DNA of 64,000 nucleotides from Algoriphagus aquimarinus. Its GTDB lineage: Bacteria > Bacteroidota > Bacteroidia > Cytophagales > Cyclobacteriaceae. The position numbers and the translations under genes are program-made. The DNA lies in contig NZ_VORW01000010.1 of assembly GCF_007997215.1 (NCBI RefSeq), positions 1 to 64,000 on the forward strand, in the 5' to 3' direction. Every line of letters begins with the position of its first letter. Position 1 is the first letter of the stretch. The notes below the pieces were generated by a model. That model was not told where the DNA came from. It was given only the letters and a program-made list of their open reading frames with translations, and searched no databases. Shown here piece by piece: positions 35,532 to 43,726 of this stretch.

Positions 35532-35954
35532 TTATGCGCAGAAATGCTCAAATACTTCAACCAAGTGGTCGCCGATCATTTTTGCATTTCTTCCTTCGAT
35601 GTGGTGACGCTCGATGAAATGTACCAATTCGCCATCTTTAAATAGAGCCATTGCTGGAGAAGATGGAGGGTAGGGAAGTGTCAATTCTCTGAATTTATCA
35701 ACAGCTTCTTTATCATTTCCTGCAAATACAGTAGCAAGAGTCGTTGGCTTAACTTTCGCATTTTCTACCGCGTAAGTTATTCCTGGTCTTGCAGCTCCTG
35801 CTGCGCAACCGCAAACTGAATTCACTACAACAAGGGTAGTACCTTTATGGTCTGGACCAAGATGCGTTGCAACTTGCTCAGCAGTTCTGAACTCTTCAAA
35901 TCCTACGCTGGAAAGTTCTGCTCTCATTGGAGCAATCAATTCTTCTGGATACAT
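35532..35954 (-). CDS. Bacilliredoxin BrxA/BrxB (YphP/YqiW family)
   Basis: 140 residues from ATG 35954 (MYPEELIAPMRAELSSVGF, the conserved family start); a frame from 35999 would overlap the upstream gene. The active-site motif CGC is in VNSVCGCAAG. FVGND-like FAGNDKEAV and HFIERHHIEGR are the other family blocks. Bacilliredoxins remove bacillithiol from mixed disulfides or act as thiol-disulfide reductases. Last gene of the suf operon, 25 bp after the DUF59 gene, consistent with thiol chemistry linked to Fe-S assembly. Confidence 0.92.
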   Translation of the reverse strand: MYPEELIAPMRAELSSVGFEEFRTAEQVATHLGPDHKGTTLVVVNSVCGCAAGAARPGITYAVENAKVKPTTLATVFAGNDKEAVDKFRELTLPYPPSSPAMALFKDGELVHFIERHHIEGRNAKMIGDHLVEVFEHFCA

Positions 35955-35979
35955 ATTATTACTAGTTTTAAAGTACTTT

Positions 35980-36324
35980 TTATAAAAAACCCAACTCAAG
36001 CTTTGCCGCTTCGGACATCATATCCTGAGAATAGGGGGGGTCAAAGGTTAACTCAACCTCAACATTGTTAATACCTTGAATCTGCTGGATCTTATCCTTT
36101 ACTTCGGAAGGGATAAACTCTGCGGAAGGGCAATTTGGAGAAGTCAAAGTCATTAAGATATACACGTTGTTTACAGGATAAACCGTGATTTCGTAAATCA
36201 ATCCCAAATCATGAACATCCACAGGGATTTCAGGATCATAGACCAGTTTGATGGCCTGAACCACCTTTTCTTTAAGGCCTTCGATTTGTGTTGAAGTGGT
36301 TTCTGTGTTGTTCTCTGTTGACAT
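35980..36324 (-). CDS. MIP18/DUF59 Fe-S assembly factor (SufT-like)
   Basis: A 114-residue cytosolic protein of the DUF59/MIP18 family. VYDPEIPVDVHDLGLIYEI is the core signature and TLTSPNCPSAEFIP holds the conserved Cys. Relatives (SufT, PaaD, CIA2) help mature Fe-S proteins. It lies inside the suf operon between sufE (4-bp gap) and the bacilliredoxin gene, so a Fe-S role is well supported by context. Confidence 0.92.
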   Translation of the reverse strand: MSTENNTETTSTQIEGLKEKVVQAIKLVYDPEIPVDVHDLGLIYEITVYPVNNVYILMTLTSPNCPSAEFIPSEVKDKIQQIQGINNVEVELTFDPPYSQDMMSEAAKLELGFL

Positions 36325-36328
36325 ACTA

Positions 36329-36760
36329 TCAGGCGTTTTGTTTGCTTTGAATAGCCAAAGCGTATAATTTGATTTGCTTGATCATAGACGCAAATCCGTT
36401 GGAGCGTTGGCTACCAATAATAGAACCCATTCCGATTCTCTCTACGAAATTAAGTTCCGCTTTGATAATCTCTTCTGGGATACGATAGTTCAAAACTCTC
36501 AATAAAAGTGTGATCAATCCTTTGGTGATATCCGTATTGGAATCAGCCTTAAAGTGCACTTTTCCATCCTTTTCATCAGCTATCAGCCATACTTTGGATT
36601 GACATCCTTTAATCGTATTAGTTTCGATTCTTTCATTATCAGGGAATTCTTCCAAGCTTCCGCCCAGCTCCATGATGTAATAAATTGTCGATTCCTTGTC
36701 GTCTCCTAGAATTTCAAATTCAGAAACTATTTCATCTTGAACTTCTTGAATGCTGCTCAT
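36329..36760 (-). CDS. sufE: SufE sulfur-transfer protein
   Basis: A 143-residue partner of SufS that accepts persulfide sulfur on its Cys in NTIKGCQSKVWL and passes it to the SufBCD scaffold. ELGGSLEEFPDNER is typical of the family. It overlaps the sufS stop by 4 bases (ATGA), so the pair is made in step. Confidence 0.95.
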   Translation of the reverse strand: MSSIQEVQDEIVSEFEILGDDKESTIYYIMELGGSLEEFPDNERIETNTIKGCQSKVWLIADEKDGKVHFKADSNTDITKGLITLLLRVLNYRIPEEIIKAELNFVERIGMGSIIGSQRSNGFASMIKQIKLYALAIQSKQNA

Positions 36761-37980
36761 TTATTTTTGATTCGTGCGATCCGGCTTACACCTTCCGCTA
36801 ATTTTTCTATTTCGGATTTCGAATTGTAAACCGCGAATGAAGCTCTTACAGTTCCTTCCAGCCCTAATCTTTTCATCAGTGGCTGCGTGCAGTGATGACC
36901 AGTTCGAACTGCGATACCGTTGGCATCCAGCATCATTCCCACATCGTAAGGATGCATAGCATTGATGTTGAATGACAAGACACTTACTTTTTCGGCTGCT
37001 GTTCCCACTGGAATAAATCCCTTTACCTGAGACAAAAGCTCATTTGCATAGCGAAGTAACTCATCTTCATGTTGGCGAATTTCTTCCTTTCCTATAGCAT
37101 TGACAAAATCAAGCGCCGCTTTGAAAGCGATTACATCACCAATATTTGGAGTGCCTGCTTCAAATTTGAAAGGGATCTCATTATAAGTGGTTTTTTCAAA
37201 AGTCACTTCTTTGATCATCTCTCCGCCACCTTGATAAGGAGGCATAGACTCTAGTACTTCTCTTTTTCCATAAAGTACTCCAAGACCAGTAGGGCCATAA
37301 AGCTTATGTGCAGAGAAAGCTAAGAAATCACAATCCAAGTCCTGAACATCTATAGACAAGTGACTTGTACTTTGTGCTCCATCCAAAAGTACCTTCGCTC
37401 CCACAGCATGTGCAGCAGCAATTACTTTTTTGACTGGATTGATTGTGCCAAGTGCATTGGAAGCATGAACAATGCTGACCATTTTGGTCTTTGGAGAAAG
37501 TAACTTATCGAATTCATCGAAGAGAATCTCACCAGCATCATTAATAGGTATCACCTTGAGAATAGCTCCTTTTTCTTCACATAGCATTTGCCATGGGACG
37601 ATATTGGAATGATGCTCCAGTGTGGAAATGATAATTTCATCTCCTTTTCCAATGAATTTTCTTCCAAAAGTGGAAGCTACTAAGTTGATGCTTTCGGTAG
37701 TTCCCTTTGTGAAAAGAACCTCAGCAGATTCTCTCGCATTGATGAAAAGCTGGATAGCTTCCCGAGATTCCTCAAAATACCTCGTAGCTCGATCCGCCAA
37801 AGCATGCGCACCACGGTGAATATTTGAGTTGTCGGTGGAGTAGTAATTATTCAACGCATCAAGAACTGCTTGTGGCTTTTGCGTCGTAGCGGCATTGTCA
37901 AAATAAACCAAAGGCTTGCCATGCACTTCCTGATGGAGTACAGGAAACAAGCCTCTGATTTTTTCGATTTCAATTCCCAT
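36757..37980 (-). CDS. sufS: SufS cysteine desulfurase
   Basis: 407 residues from ATG 37980 (MGIEIEKIRGLFPVLHQEV); a longer frame reaches back into sufD and is not used. PLP-dependent group II desulfurase: PLP Lys in FSAHKLYGPTGLG, catalytic Cys in VRTGHHCTQPLM, and YFDNAATTQKPQ near the start. It supplies persulfide to SufE. It starts 8 bp after the sufD stop. Confidence 0.96.
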   Translation of the reverse strand: MGIEIEKIRGLFPVLHQEVHGKPLVYFDNAATTQKPQAVLDALNNYYSTDNSNIHRGAHALADRATRYFEESREAIQLFINARESAEVLFTKGTTESINLVASTFGRKFIGKGDEIIISTLEHHSNIVPWQMLCEEKGAILKVIPINDAGEILFDEFDKLLSPKTKMVSIVHASNALGTINPVKKVIAAAHAVGAKVLLDGAQSTSHLSIDVQDLDCDFLAFSAHKLYGPTGLGVLYGKREVLESMPPYQGGGEMIKEVTFEKTTYNEIPFKFEAGTPNIGDVIAFKAALDFVNAIGKEEIRQHEDELLRYANELLSQVKGFIPVGTAAEKVSVLSFNINAMHPYDVGMMLDANGIAVRTGHHCTQPLMKRLGLEGTVRASFAVYNSKSEIEKLAEGVSRIARIKNK

Positions 37981-37988
37981 GTTGTGTT

Positions 37989-39257
37989 TTAGAATTTGCT
38001 TCCTAAGCGATCCTGCACTAGGTCTGTGCAATACTTACGGAAGCTTTCGTCTCTGATATGCTCTAGCACTTCACCTGCAAAAGCGTAAAGTAGCAAGCCT
38101 TTGGCCTGATCCTTAGCAATTCCTCTTGCCTGAAGGTAGAATAATGCTTCTTCGTCCAGCTGACCAGTGGTACAGCCGTGAGAGCATTTGACATCATCAG
38201 CCCAGATTTCCAATTGAGGCTTAGTGTTTACCACAGCGTCTTCGGAAAGCAGGATATTATTATTTTGCTGGAAAGCATTAGTCTTCTGAGCGTCTTGTCT
38301 TACGAAGATTTTGCCGTTGAAAACTCCCCGCGAATGATCTGCAAGAATTCCTTTATATAGCTCATTAGACTCAGCATGAGGCACCGTATGATCCACGTTG
38401 GTATGATTATCCACGTGGGATTTGCCATTTAGCAAATACAGACCGTACATGTTTCCTTCAGAATTACTTCCCAGGATATTTATGCTCAGGTTATTTCTAA
38501 CCATTTCTCCAGAAAGAGAAATAGTCACAGAAGAGAATCTTCCGTCCTTGTGAATGTCAGTTTCAGTATTACTTACTTCGATTACGTTTTTCCCTTCATT
38601 CTGAAGTTTGTAAAAACGAATCTGCGAGTTTACTCCACCTTTTATTTCTGTTACTTTATTAGAGAAATAGGTAACATCGCTCAAATTAACTGTATGATTG
38701 ATGAAAGTCACTTCTGCAAAATCACCCGCTTCGATCCAGACACGAGGTTGAATCACTTGGCCGTTAATTGCCTTGTTGAAGTTCAGCAACAGAATTGGCT
38801 TTTCCACCACAGCTTTCTTAGGAACTGAAATGAATATACCATCTGTGAAAGCAGCTTGATTTAGTGCGCAGAAAGGATCTTTTGCTGGTTTTGCGATGCT
38901 TCCAACTGGTGTATCAGATTTCTCTGATAGGAGAGAAACTTCAATTCCTGCGATGGCTGAAGAAAGATTAGGCTGAAAATGCCCATTGGTGAATACCAAC
39001 ACATCTCCAGTATATCCTTCAAACAGATTGCTTTTCACGTCTTCTGCTGTAACCTCAAATGACTCAGCTAGAGCATAATTCTGAATGCTTTGCTCGAGTT
39101 TTTTGCTGATTGCAGTGAACTTGTATTCTTCTGATTTATTGGTAGGAAAGCCTTGGTTTTCGAATGCTTCTTTTCCTTCAGCTCGGGCTTTTTCAAAACC
39201 TTTACTGCTGGAATTCAACATCTCTCCAAGTGTTTCATGCTTAATAAGCGTACTCAT
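37989..39257 (-). CDS. sufD: SufD Fe-S scaffold subunit
   Basis: 422 residues from ATG 39257 (MSTLIKHETLGEM); an apparent earlier start would overlap sufC. The C-terminal beta-helix carries DVKCSHGCTTGQLDEEALFY, with the His conserved among SufD proteins. NKSEEYKFT near the start is also typical. It forms the SufBC2D complex that builds clusters. Confidence 0.95.
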   Translation of the reverse strand: MSTLIKHETLGEMLNSSSKGFEKARAEGKEAFENQGFPTNKSEEYKFTAISKKLEQSIQNYALAESFEVTAEDVKSNLFEGYTGDVLVFTNGHFQPNLSSAIAGIEVSLLSEKSDTPVGSIAKPAKDPFCALNQAAFTDGIFISVPKKAVVEKPILLLNFNKAINGQVIQPRVWIEAGDFAEVTFINHTVNLSDVTYFSNKVTEIKGGVNSQIRFYKLQNEGKNVIEVSNTETDIHKDGRFSSVTISLSGEMVRNNLSINILGSNSEGNMYGLYLLNGKSHVDNHTNVDHTVPHAESNELYKGILADHSRGVFNGKIFVRQDAQKTNAFQQNNNILLSEDAVVNTKPQLEIWADDVKCSHGCTTGQLDEEALFYLQARGIAKDQAKGLLLYAFAGEVLEHIRDESFRKYCTDLVQDRLGSKF

Positions 39258-39279
39258 GAGTAGTTTTTTAGAATGAAAA

Positions 39280-40044
39280 TCAGACTGTAGCTTTAGAATC
39301 GACTTCTTCTTTGATCCAGTCGTATCCTTTTTCTTCAAGCTCCATTGCTAGTTCTTTGGTGCCTGATTTTACGATTCTTCCGTTGTACAATACGTGCACA
39401 AAATCCGGAACAATATAATCCAACAATCTCTGGTAGTGAGTCACTACGATTGTAGCGTTTTTATCTGATTTCAATTGATTTACTCCATTGGAAACGATAC
39501 GAAGTGCATCGATATCAAGTCCTGAATCCGTCTCATCCAAAATGGATAGGGTAGGGTCAAGCATTGCCATCTGGAATATTTCATTTCTTTTCTTTTCTCC
39601 TCCGGAAAAGCCTTCGTTCAAAGATCTGCTCAGAAGCTTCTGATCAATCTCGACAAGCTTCATCTTTTCCTTCATCAAAGTCAAGAACTTCACAGCATCC
39701 AATGGCTCTAGACCACGGTATTCTCTTACTTGGTTAACTGCCGTTCTTAGGAAGTTAGTAGAGCTTACACCTGGGATTTCTACCGGATATTGGAAAGCAA
39801 GGAATACACCTTCTCTTGCTCTAACTTCTGGAGAAAGTTCAAGCAGGTCTATTCCCTTGAAAATAACTTCACCTTCAGTCACTTCATATTCTTCTCTTCC
39901 TGCTAATACTGAAGCAAGAGTAGATTTACCTGAACCGTTTGGCCCCATGATCGCATGAACTTCTCCTGCTTTCACTTCAAGGTTGATGCCTCTTAGGATT
40001 GGAGTCCCTTCGATAGAGGCGTGCAAATTCTTTATACTAAGCAT
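39280..40044 (-). CDS. sufC: SufC ATPase
   Basis: A 254-residue ABC-type ATPase. Walker A GPNGSGKST near residue 34, the Q-loop in LAFQYPVEIPG, signature FSGGEKKRNEIFQ and Walker B LSILDETDSGLD are all intact. It drives SufBC2D conformational change. Its start is separated from sufB by a 470-bp insert containing an unrelated four-helix-bundle gene. Confidence 0.97.
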   Translation of the reverse strand: MLSIKNLHASIEGTPILRGINLEVKAGEVHAIMGPNGSGKSTLASVLAGREEYEVTEGEVIFKGIDLLELSPEVRAREGVFLAFQYPVEIPGVSSTNFLRTAVNQVREYRGLEPLDAVKFLTLMKEKMKLVEIDQKLLSRSLNEGFSGGEKKRNEIFQMAMLDPTLSILDETDSGLDIDALRIVSNGVNQLKSDKNATIVVTHYQRLLDYIVPDFVHVLYNGRIVKSGTKELAMELEEKGYDWIKEEVDSKATV

Positions 40045-40050
40045 AATGCT

Positions 40051-40518
40051 AAATTTGAAATTTGAAATTTGAAATTGAGGAAACCTGGTTTTTAGCTTTT
40101 AAACTTATTTCCCCTAATCTCACTTTCTTTTAAATACTTTATAAATCCAGAAATAGACTTGCTGATTTCTAGGCTTTTTTCAGAAGCTACACTGAGTGTT
40201 TCTTCTGAAATATAGTGTCGATCAAAAGCTCTGTATAACTGAGATCTTGACTCACCGGCTGATGCTTTGGCTATACTTAAGAATTGGATGAATTCTCTAT
40301 TCCCTTCTCGCTCAAAGCCTTCAGCTATATTGTCCATAATAGAGCCTGAAGATGAGTTAATTTGATTTTTAAGACTGAAATCATTTTGGAAACCATTTAT
40401 TTGAGTCAATGCAAAAACCATTTTGCAATATTCTCTCGCCTTTTGCCAGATGTCTAAATCTTCGAATCGGGTGATGGTTGCCATAATCTCAAATCAGAAA
40501 TCTCTAATTTCAAATTAA
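40051..40518 (-). mobile_element. Single-gene insert with heptad-repeat inverted arms inside the suf operon
   Basis: The left arm (40051-40080) is three exact AAATTTG units plus AAATTGAG. The right arm (40485-40518), read on the other strand, is four degenerate versions of the same heptad (AATTTGA, AATTAGA, GATTTCT, GATTTGA). The arms thus form about 30-bp inverted repeats around a four-helix-bundle gene. The right arm runs into the sufB stop codon and the left arm begins 6 bp before the sufC start. It looks like a compact insertion that leaves both neighbours intact. Mobility is inferred. Confidence 0.5.
40092..40484 (-). CDS. Four-helix-bundle protein (23S rRNA intervening-sequence family)
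   Basis: A 130-residue protein of the S23/IVP family. [20 protein letters not shown] is the hallmark start, followed by [20 protein letters not shown] with GFERE and then [20 protein letters not shown]. Family members are encoded in 23S rRNA intervening sequences or stand alone in Bacteroidetes; they are structurally related to Avd of diversity-generating retroelements. Function is unknown. It has no evident link with Fe-S assembly despite lying between sufB and sufC in the same direction. Confidence 0.93.
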   Translation of the reverse strand: MATITRFEDLDIWQKAREYCKMVFALTQINGFQNDFSLKNQINSSSGSIMDNIAEGFEREGNREFIQFLSIAKASAGESRSQLYRAFDRHYISEETLSVASEKSLEISKSISGFIKYLKESEIRGNKFKS

Positions 40519-41960
40519 CCTACAGATCCCTCAAGTGTCAAAGCCAACAACTTCTGTGCTTCCACAGCAAATTCCATTGGCAATTGATTCAATACCTCTT
40601 TCGCATATCCATTTACAATCAAAGCCACCGCATCTTCTGTAGCGATACCTCTTTGGTTGCAATAGAAAAGCTGATCCTCACCGATTTTCGAAGTAGTAGC
40701 TTCATGCTCCACTTTTGCGGTTGAATTGTGGATATCGATATAAGGGAAGGTATGAGCTCCGCAGCGATCACCCATCAATAGGGAGTCACACTGAGAGAAG
40801 TTACGTGCATTAGTAGCGCGCTTCATCACTTGTACTTGACCTCTGTAAGAGTTCTGAGATTTTCCTGCAGAAATACCCTTGGATACGATTCTTGACTTGG
40901 TGTTTTTACCAATGTGAATCATTTTCGTTCCAGTATCTGCTTGCTGATAGTTATTAGTTACCGCTACTGAGTAGAATTCTCCGATGGAATTGTCTCCTTT
41001 TAGGATACAAGACGGATACTTCCAAGTAACTGCAGAACCTGTTTCTACCTGAGTCCAAGAGATCTTGGAGAAATCACCAGCACAAATACCACGCTTAGTT
41101 ACGAAGTTGTAAATACCACCTACTCCTTCTTTGGATCCTGGGAACCAGTTCTGAACAGTTGAGTATTTTACCTCAGCATGCGCTCCAGCGTAGATTTCCA
41201 CTACTGCTGCGTGCAATTGATTTTCATCACGTTGCGGTGCAGTACAGCCTTCCAAGTAAGACACGTATGACTCGTCCTCAGCTACAATCAGGGTTCTTTC
41301 GAACTGACCAGTGTTTGCTGCATTGATTCGGAAATAAGTAGAAAGCTCCATTGGGCAACGAACGCCTTTGGGGATATAGCAGAAAGATCCGTCGGAAAAT
41401 ACAGCAGCATTAAGTGCCGCATAGTAGTTATCCGTCATTGGAACCACAGAACCCAAATACTTCTTCACCAATTCAGGATGCTCTTTAACAGCTTCGCTAA
41501 ATGAACAGAACACAATTCCAAGTTTGGAAAGTGTGCCTTTGAAGGTAGTGGCTACTGAAACTGAGTCCAATACCGCATCTACTGCGATTCCTTGAAGTCT
41601 CTTTTGCTCATTAAGATTAATACCCAAGCGCTTGTATATATCAAGCAATTCGGGATCGACCTCATCTAGGTTTTTAGGCTTGCTGGCAAGCTTTGGTGCT
41701 GAATAATATTTTAGAGACTGCAAGTCAATTTTCGGATAATGGACATTAGCCCATTTTGGCTCTGACATGGCTTGCCATGTTTTGAAAGCTTTAAGCCTCC
41801 AATCGAGAAGCCACTGAGGCTCTTCCTTCTTGGCAGATATCCAACGTATAGTTTCTTCAGTTAATCCTACTGGAGCTTCATCGGCTTCGTAGTTCACTGA
41901 CCATCCGTGTTCGTATTCTTTTGACGTTAGTTCTTCTAAAATCTGATTGTCTTTGCTCAT
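40515..41960 (-). CDS. sufB: SufB Fe-S scaffold subunit
   Basis: A 481-residue core scaffold on which clusters form. Conserved blocks are [20 protein letters not shown] near the C-terminus, KWKYP-like [20 protein letters not shown] and [18 protein letters not shown]. Length is usual. First gene of the operon; the 231 bp upstream to 42191 should carry its promoter. It is separated from sufC by the four-helix-bundle insert. Confidence 0.97.
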   Translation of the reverse strand: MSKDNQILEELTSKEYEHGWSVNYEADEAPVGLTEETIRWISAKKEEPQWLLDWRLKAFKTWQAMSEPKWANVHYPKIDLQSLKYYSAPKLASKPKNLDEVDPELLDIYKRLGINLNEQKRLQGIAVDAVLDSVSVATTFKGTLSKLGIVFCSFSEAVKEHPELVKKYLGSVVPMTDNYYAALNAAVFSDGSFCYIPKGVRCPMELSTYFRINAANTGQFERTLIVAEDESYVSYLEGCTAPQRDENQLHAAVVEIYAGAHAEVKYSTVQNWFPGSKEGVGGIYNFVTKRGICAGDFSKISWTQVETGSAVTWKYPSCILKGDNSIGEFYSVAVTNNYQQADTGTKMIHIGKNTKSRIVSKGISAGKSQNSYRGQVQVMKRATNARNFSQCDSLLMGDRCGAHTFPYIDIHNSTAKVEHEATTSKIGEDQLFYCNQRGIATEDAVALIVNGYAKEVLNQLPMEFAVEAQKLLALTLEGSVG

Positions 41961-42112
41961 TTGTGTGAGTTATTTAGACTAATTACATTTTAACGGCGAA
42001 GGTACAACATATAATGAAAATATCATGTTTGAACCTATTGGATAATTCTATCGATCATATAAAACTTCAATACAAATCGCCCTTTTCATATACTCTATAA
42101 GGTCTTTACAAA

Positions 42113-42140
42113 AAAAAAGTATTGAAGGTTCAATACTTTT
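42113..42140 (-). terminator. Terminator of the Lrp/AsnC gene
   Basis: Perfect 11-bp arms (AAAAGTATTGA and its complement) around AGGT. On the minus strand the stem is followed by about eight T residues, 50 bp after the lrp stop. Confidence 0.88.
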
Positions 42141-42191
42141 GATTTTTAATTTAACGATTAAATTTTTTATTTAGATTTAATCTTAATTGGA

Positions 42192-42665
42192 TTATTTCTC
42201 CTTGTCGAAAAACTGAATTGGTCTGTTAATCGATTCTTCCAATACTATTAAGGTTTCTGTTCTGTCAATTCCTTCTACTTTTTGAATATTATCAAGCACA
42301 AATCTTAGGTGGTTTGTATCTCTACAGATGATTTTTGCGAAAATCGAATAATTACCTGTTGTGTAATAAGCACTGACTACTTCTGAAATTGTTTTAAGTT
42401 TTTCGATGACAGTATCGTAAAGTGAACTCTTCTCAAGATAAATCCCCAGGAATGCTGATATGTCATAGCCAAGTTTTGAGAAATCAATATTCAATGTAGC
42501 ACTTTTGACTATGCCCATATCCTCCAATTTCTTCATTCGTACGTGCACTGTCCCTGATGAAACGAAGACTTTTTTCGCTATTTCTGTATAGGGAGTCTTA
42601 GCATCTTCATTGAGAAGGGAAATGATCTTCAAGTCTATGTTGTCGATATCTAAAATTTTATCCAT
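42192..42665 (-). CDS. Lrp/AsnC-family transcriptional regulator
   Basis: A 157-residue regulator with an N-terminal helix-turn-helix (DIDNIDLKIISLLNEDAKTP, then YTEIAKKVFVSSGTVHVRMK) and a C-terminal RAM ligand/oligomerisation domain (VVSAYYTTGNYSIFAKI). Typical length. It probably senses an amino acid or small metabolite and may control its own promoter in 42666-42780. Targets are not inferable. Confidence 0.95.
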   Translation of the reverse strand: MDKILDIDNIDLKIISLLNEDAKTPYTEIAKKVFVSSGTVHVRMKKLEDMGIVKSATLNIDFSKLGYDISAFLGIYLEKSSLYDTVIEKLKTISEVVSAYYTTGNYSIFAKIICRDTNHLRFVLDNIQKVEGIDRTETLIVLEESINRPIQFFDKEK

Positions 42666-42784
42666 TTTTCTTGGCTGATTTTGGATGATTGTTAATGAAT
42701 CTGCGTGTAAATTAGAGATTCTTCAAAATATTGCAAAATTATTTTTTCAATTTGTAATTAAAAGCAAAATCAACTTACTTTGGA

Positions 42785-42956
42785 CTCGATATAAATGTTC
42801 AGATGAATATTTTGTTCGTAGAGTAAAAAGTCAAATTAAAATCTGAGATCATTTGTATTTTCAGATTTTAGTTAATTTCAATTGAAACTTTTAATCTCTA
42901 AAGTTATATTTGGGTTTATATTCTGAAAAGGGTCTTGCTTCTGGCGAGACTTTTTT
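42785..42956 (+). ncRNA. Candidate small RNA or leader between lrp and the 43044 gene
   Basis: No protein gene on the plus strand precedes the terminator at 42932-42956, so some plus transcript must begin in this gap. Upstream, TTTG (42751-42754) is followed after 21 bases by TACTTTG, a near match to the Bacteroidetes promoter. The interval contains a perfect 10-bp hairpin (TAAAATCTGA at 42837-42846 with 42861-42870) and the palindrome TTTCAATTGAAA. The exact ends are guesses. It could be a 6S-like or regulatory RNA, or an attenuated leader of the next gene. Confidence 0.3.
42932..42956 (+). terminator. Orphan intrinsic terminator
   Basis: GTCTTGC-TTCTG-GCGAGAC forms a 7-bp stem (one G-U pair) followed by six T residues, with no plus-strand protein gene upstream. 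Confidence 0.65.
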
Positions 42957-42987
42957 GTTTTCTTTCCAATATTTATAATACAGAATA

Positions 42988-43019
42988 TTGTATTTGAAAA
43001 TTTAAATATTGTATTTTTG
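42988..43019 (+). promoter_or_regulatory. Bacteroidetes-type promoter for the 43044 gene
   Basis: TTG at 42988-42990, a 21-base spacer, then TATTTTTG, an exact TAnnTTTG match, at 43012-43019. The ATG is 24 bp further on. Confidence 0.55.
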
Positions 43020-43043
43020 TTTTTATTCAGCCCATATCATCAA

Positions 43044-43568
43044 ATGCCTGCACCACGGATATTTACCTACATTAGTTTTATTCTTTTTCTCTTCACACCT
43101 CTTGTGGGTAAATCTTTGGTAGCCCAAGTTTCACATGGATATTCTTTTTCCGAAGAAAGTTTTGTTGAATACCATAATCTGAGAATTAGAAGTGTGGATA
43201 ATACTTCAGCTTCATCAAAAAGCACAGTAGCATCTGAATTGAATTTTGCGCCTCTAACAACTATTGAAAATAATTTGGCCAAAAATCTTAATTCACATTG
43301 GGTTTGGTCTGAAAATACGCTCGATATACTTGATAGTTATTCACCATTTTTATTCAGAACAAAAAAATCTGCTAATGTGGAAGAAGTAAAAGTTCTGCTT
43401 CAAGTGAATTCGATGGGTAGATTAAGTGGTTTCGAAGTAATGAGCGATGTAGATAAGGGCCTGAAAGAGCGAATTGATTATGTGCTAAGGAAATTACCTG
43501 ATTGTAAGCCTGTACCTGGTTATGAAAACTACGGTATAGAAACTTTCGAATTAATTATCAAAAAATAA
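43044..43568 (+). CDS. Exported hypothetical protein with TonB-C-like end
   Basis: 174 residues from ATG 43044 (MPAPRIFTYISFILFLFTPL); an earlier in-frame TTG would lie in the promoter box. A signal peptide is followed by a low-complexity linker. The last 70 residues (EEVKVLLQVNSMGRLSGFEV, then LRKLPDCKPVPGYENYG) resemble the TonB C-terminal domain seen in many Bacteroidetes periplasmic proteins. No membrane anchor beyond the signal is present. Function not recognised. Terminator directly after the stop. Confidence 0.75.
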   Translation: MPAPRIFTYISFILFLFTPLVGKSLVAQVSHGYSFSEESFVEYHNLRIRSVDNTSASSKSTVASELNFAPLTTIENNLAKNLNSHWVWSENTLDILDSYSPFLFRTKKSANVEEVKVLLQVNSMGRLSGFEVMSDVDKGLKERIDYVLRKLPDCKPVPGYENYGIETFELIIKK

Positions 43569-43569
43569 C

Positions 43570-43593
43570 AAGCCGGTTTAGCCGGCTTTTTTT
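43570..43593 (+). terminator. Terminator of the 43044 gene
   Basis: AAGCCGG-TTTA-GCCGGC... stem followed by nine T residues. Confidence 0.9.
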
Positions 43594-43726
43594 TTAAGCG
43601 GTTAGGGCAGGGAACTATGGTGTTTTTATTTTTGAAGTGTTCCTTGCTACCAATTTCTACTATAAACTATTAGAAATGTTTTATTTTGGTTTGTAGGACA
43701 GGGTCTAACCTTTAATTCGCCACAAG

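Noticed and set aside
40051-40080. CRISPR-like short tandem repeat
   Set aside because: The 7-bp units are contiguous without spacers; no cas genes in the window.
40092-40484. Part of a diversity-generating retroelement (Avd-like protein)
   Set aside because: No reverse transcriptase, template/variable repeat or target gene nearby; the family also includes plain S23/IVP proteins.
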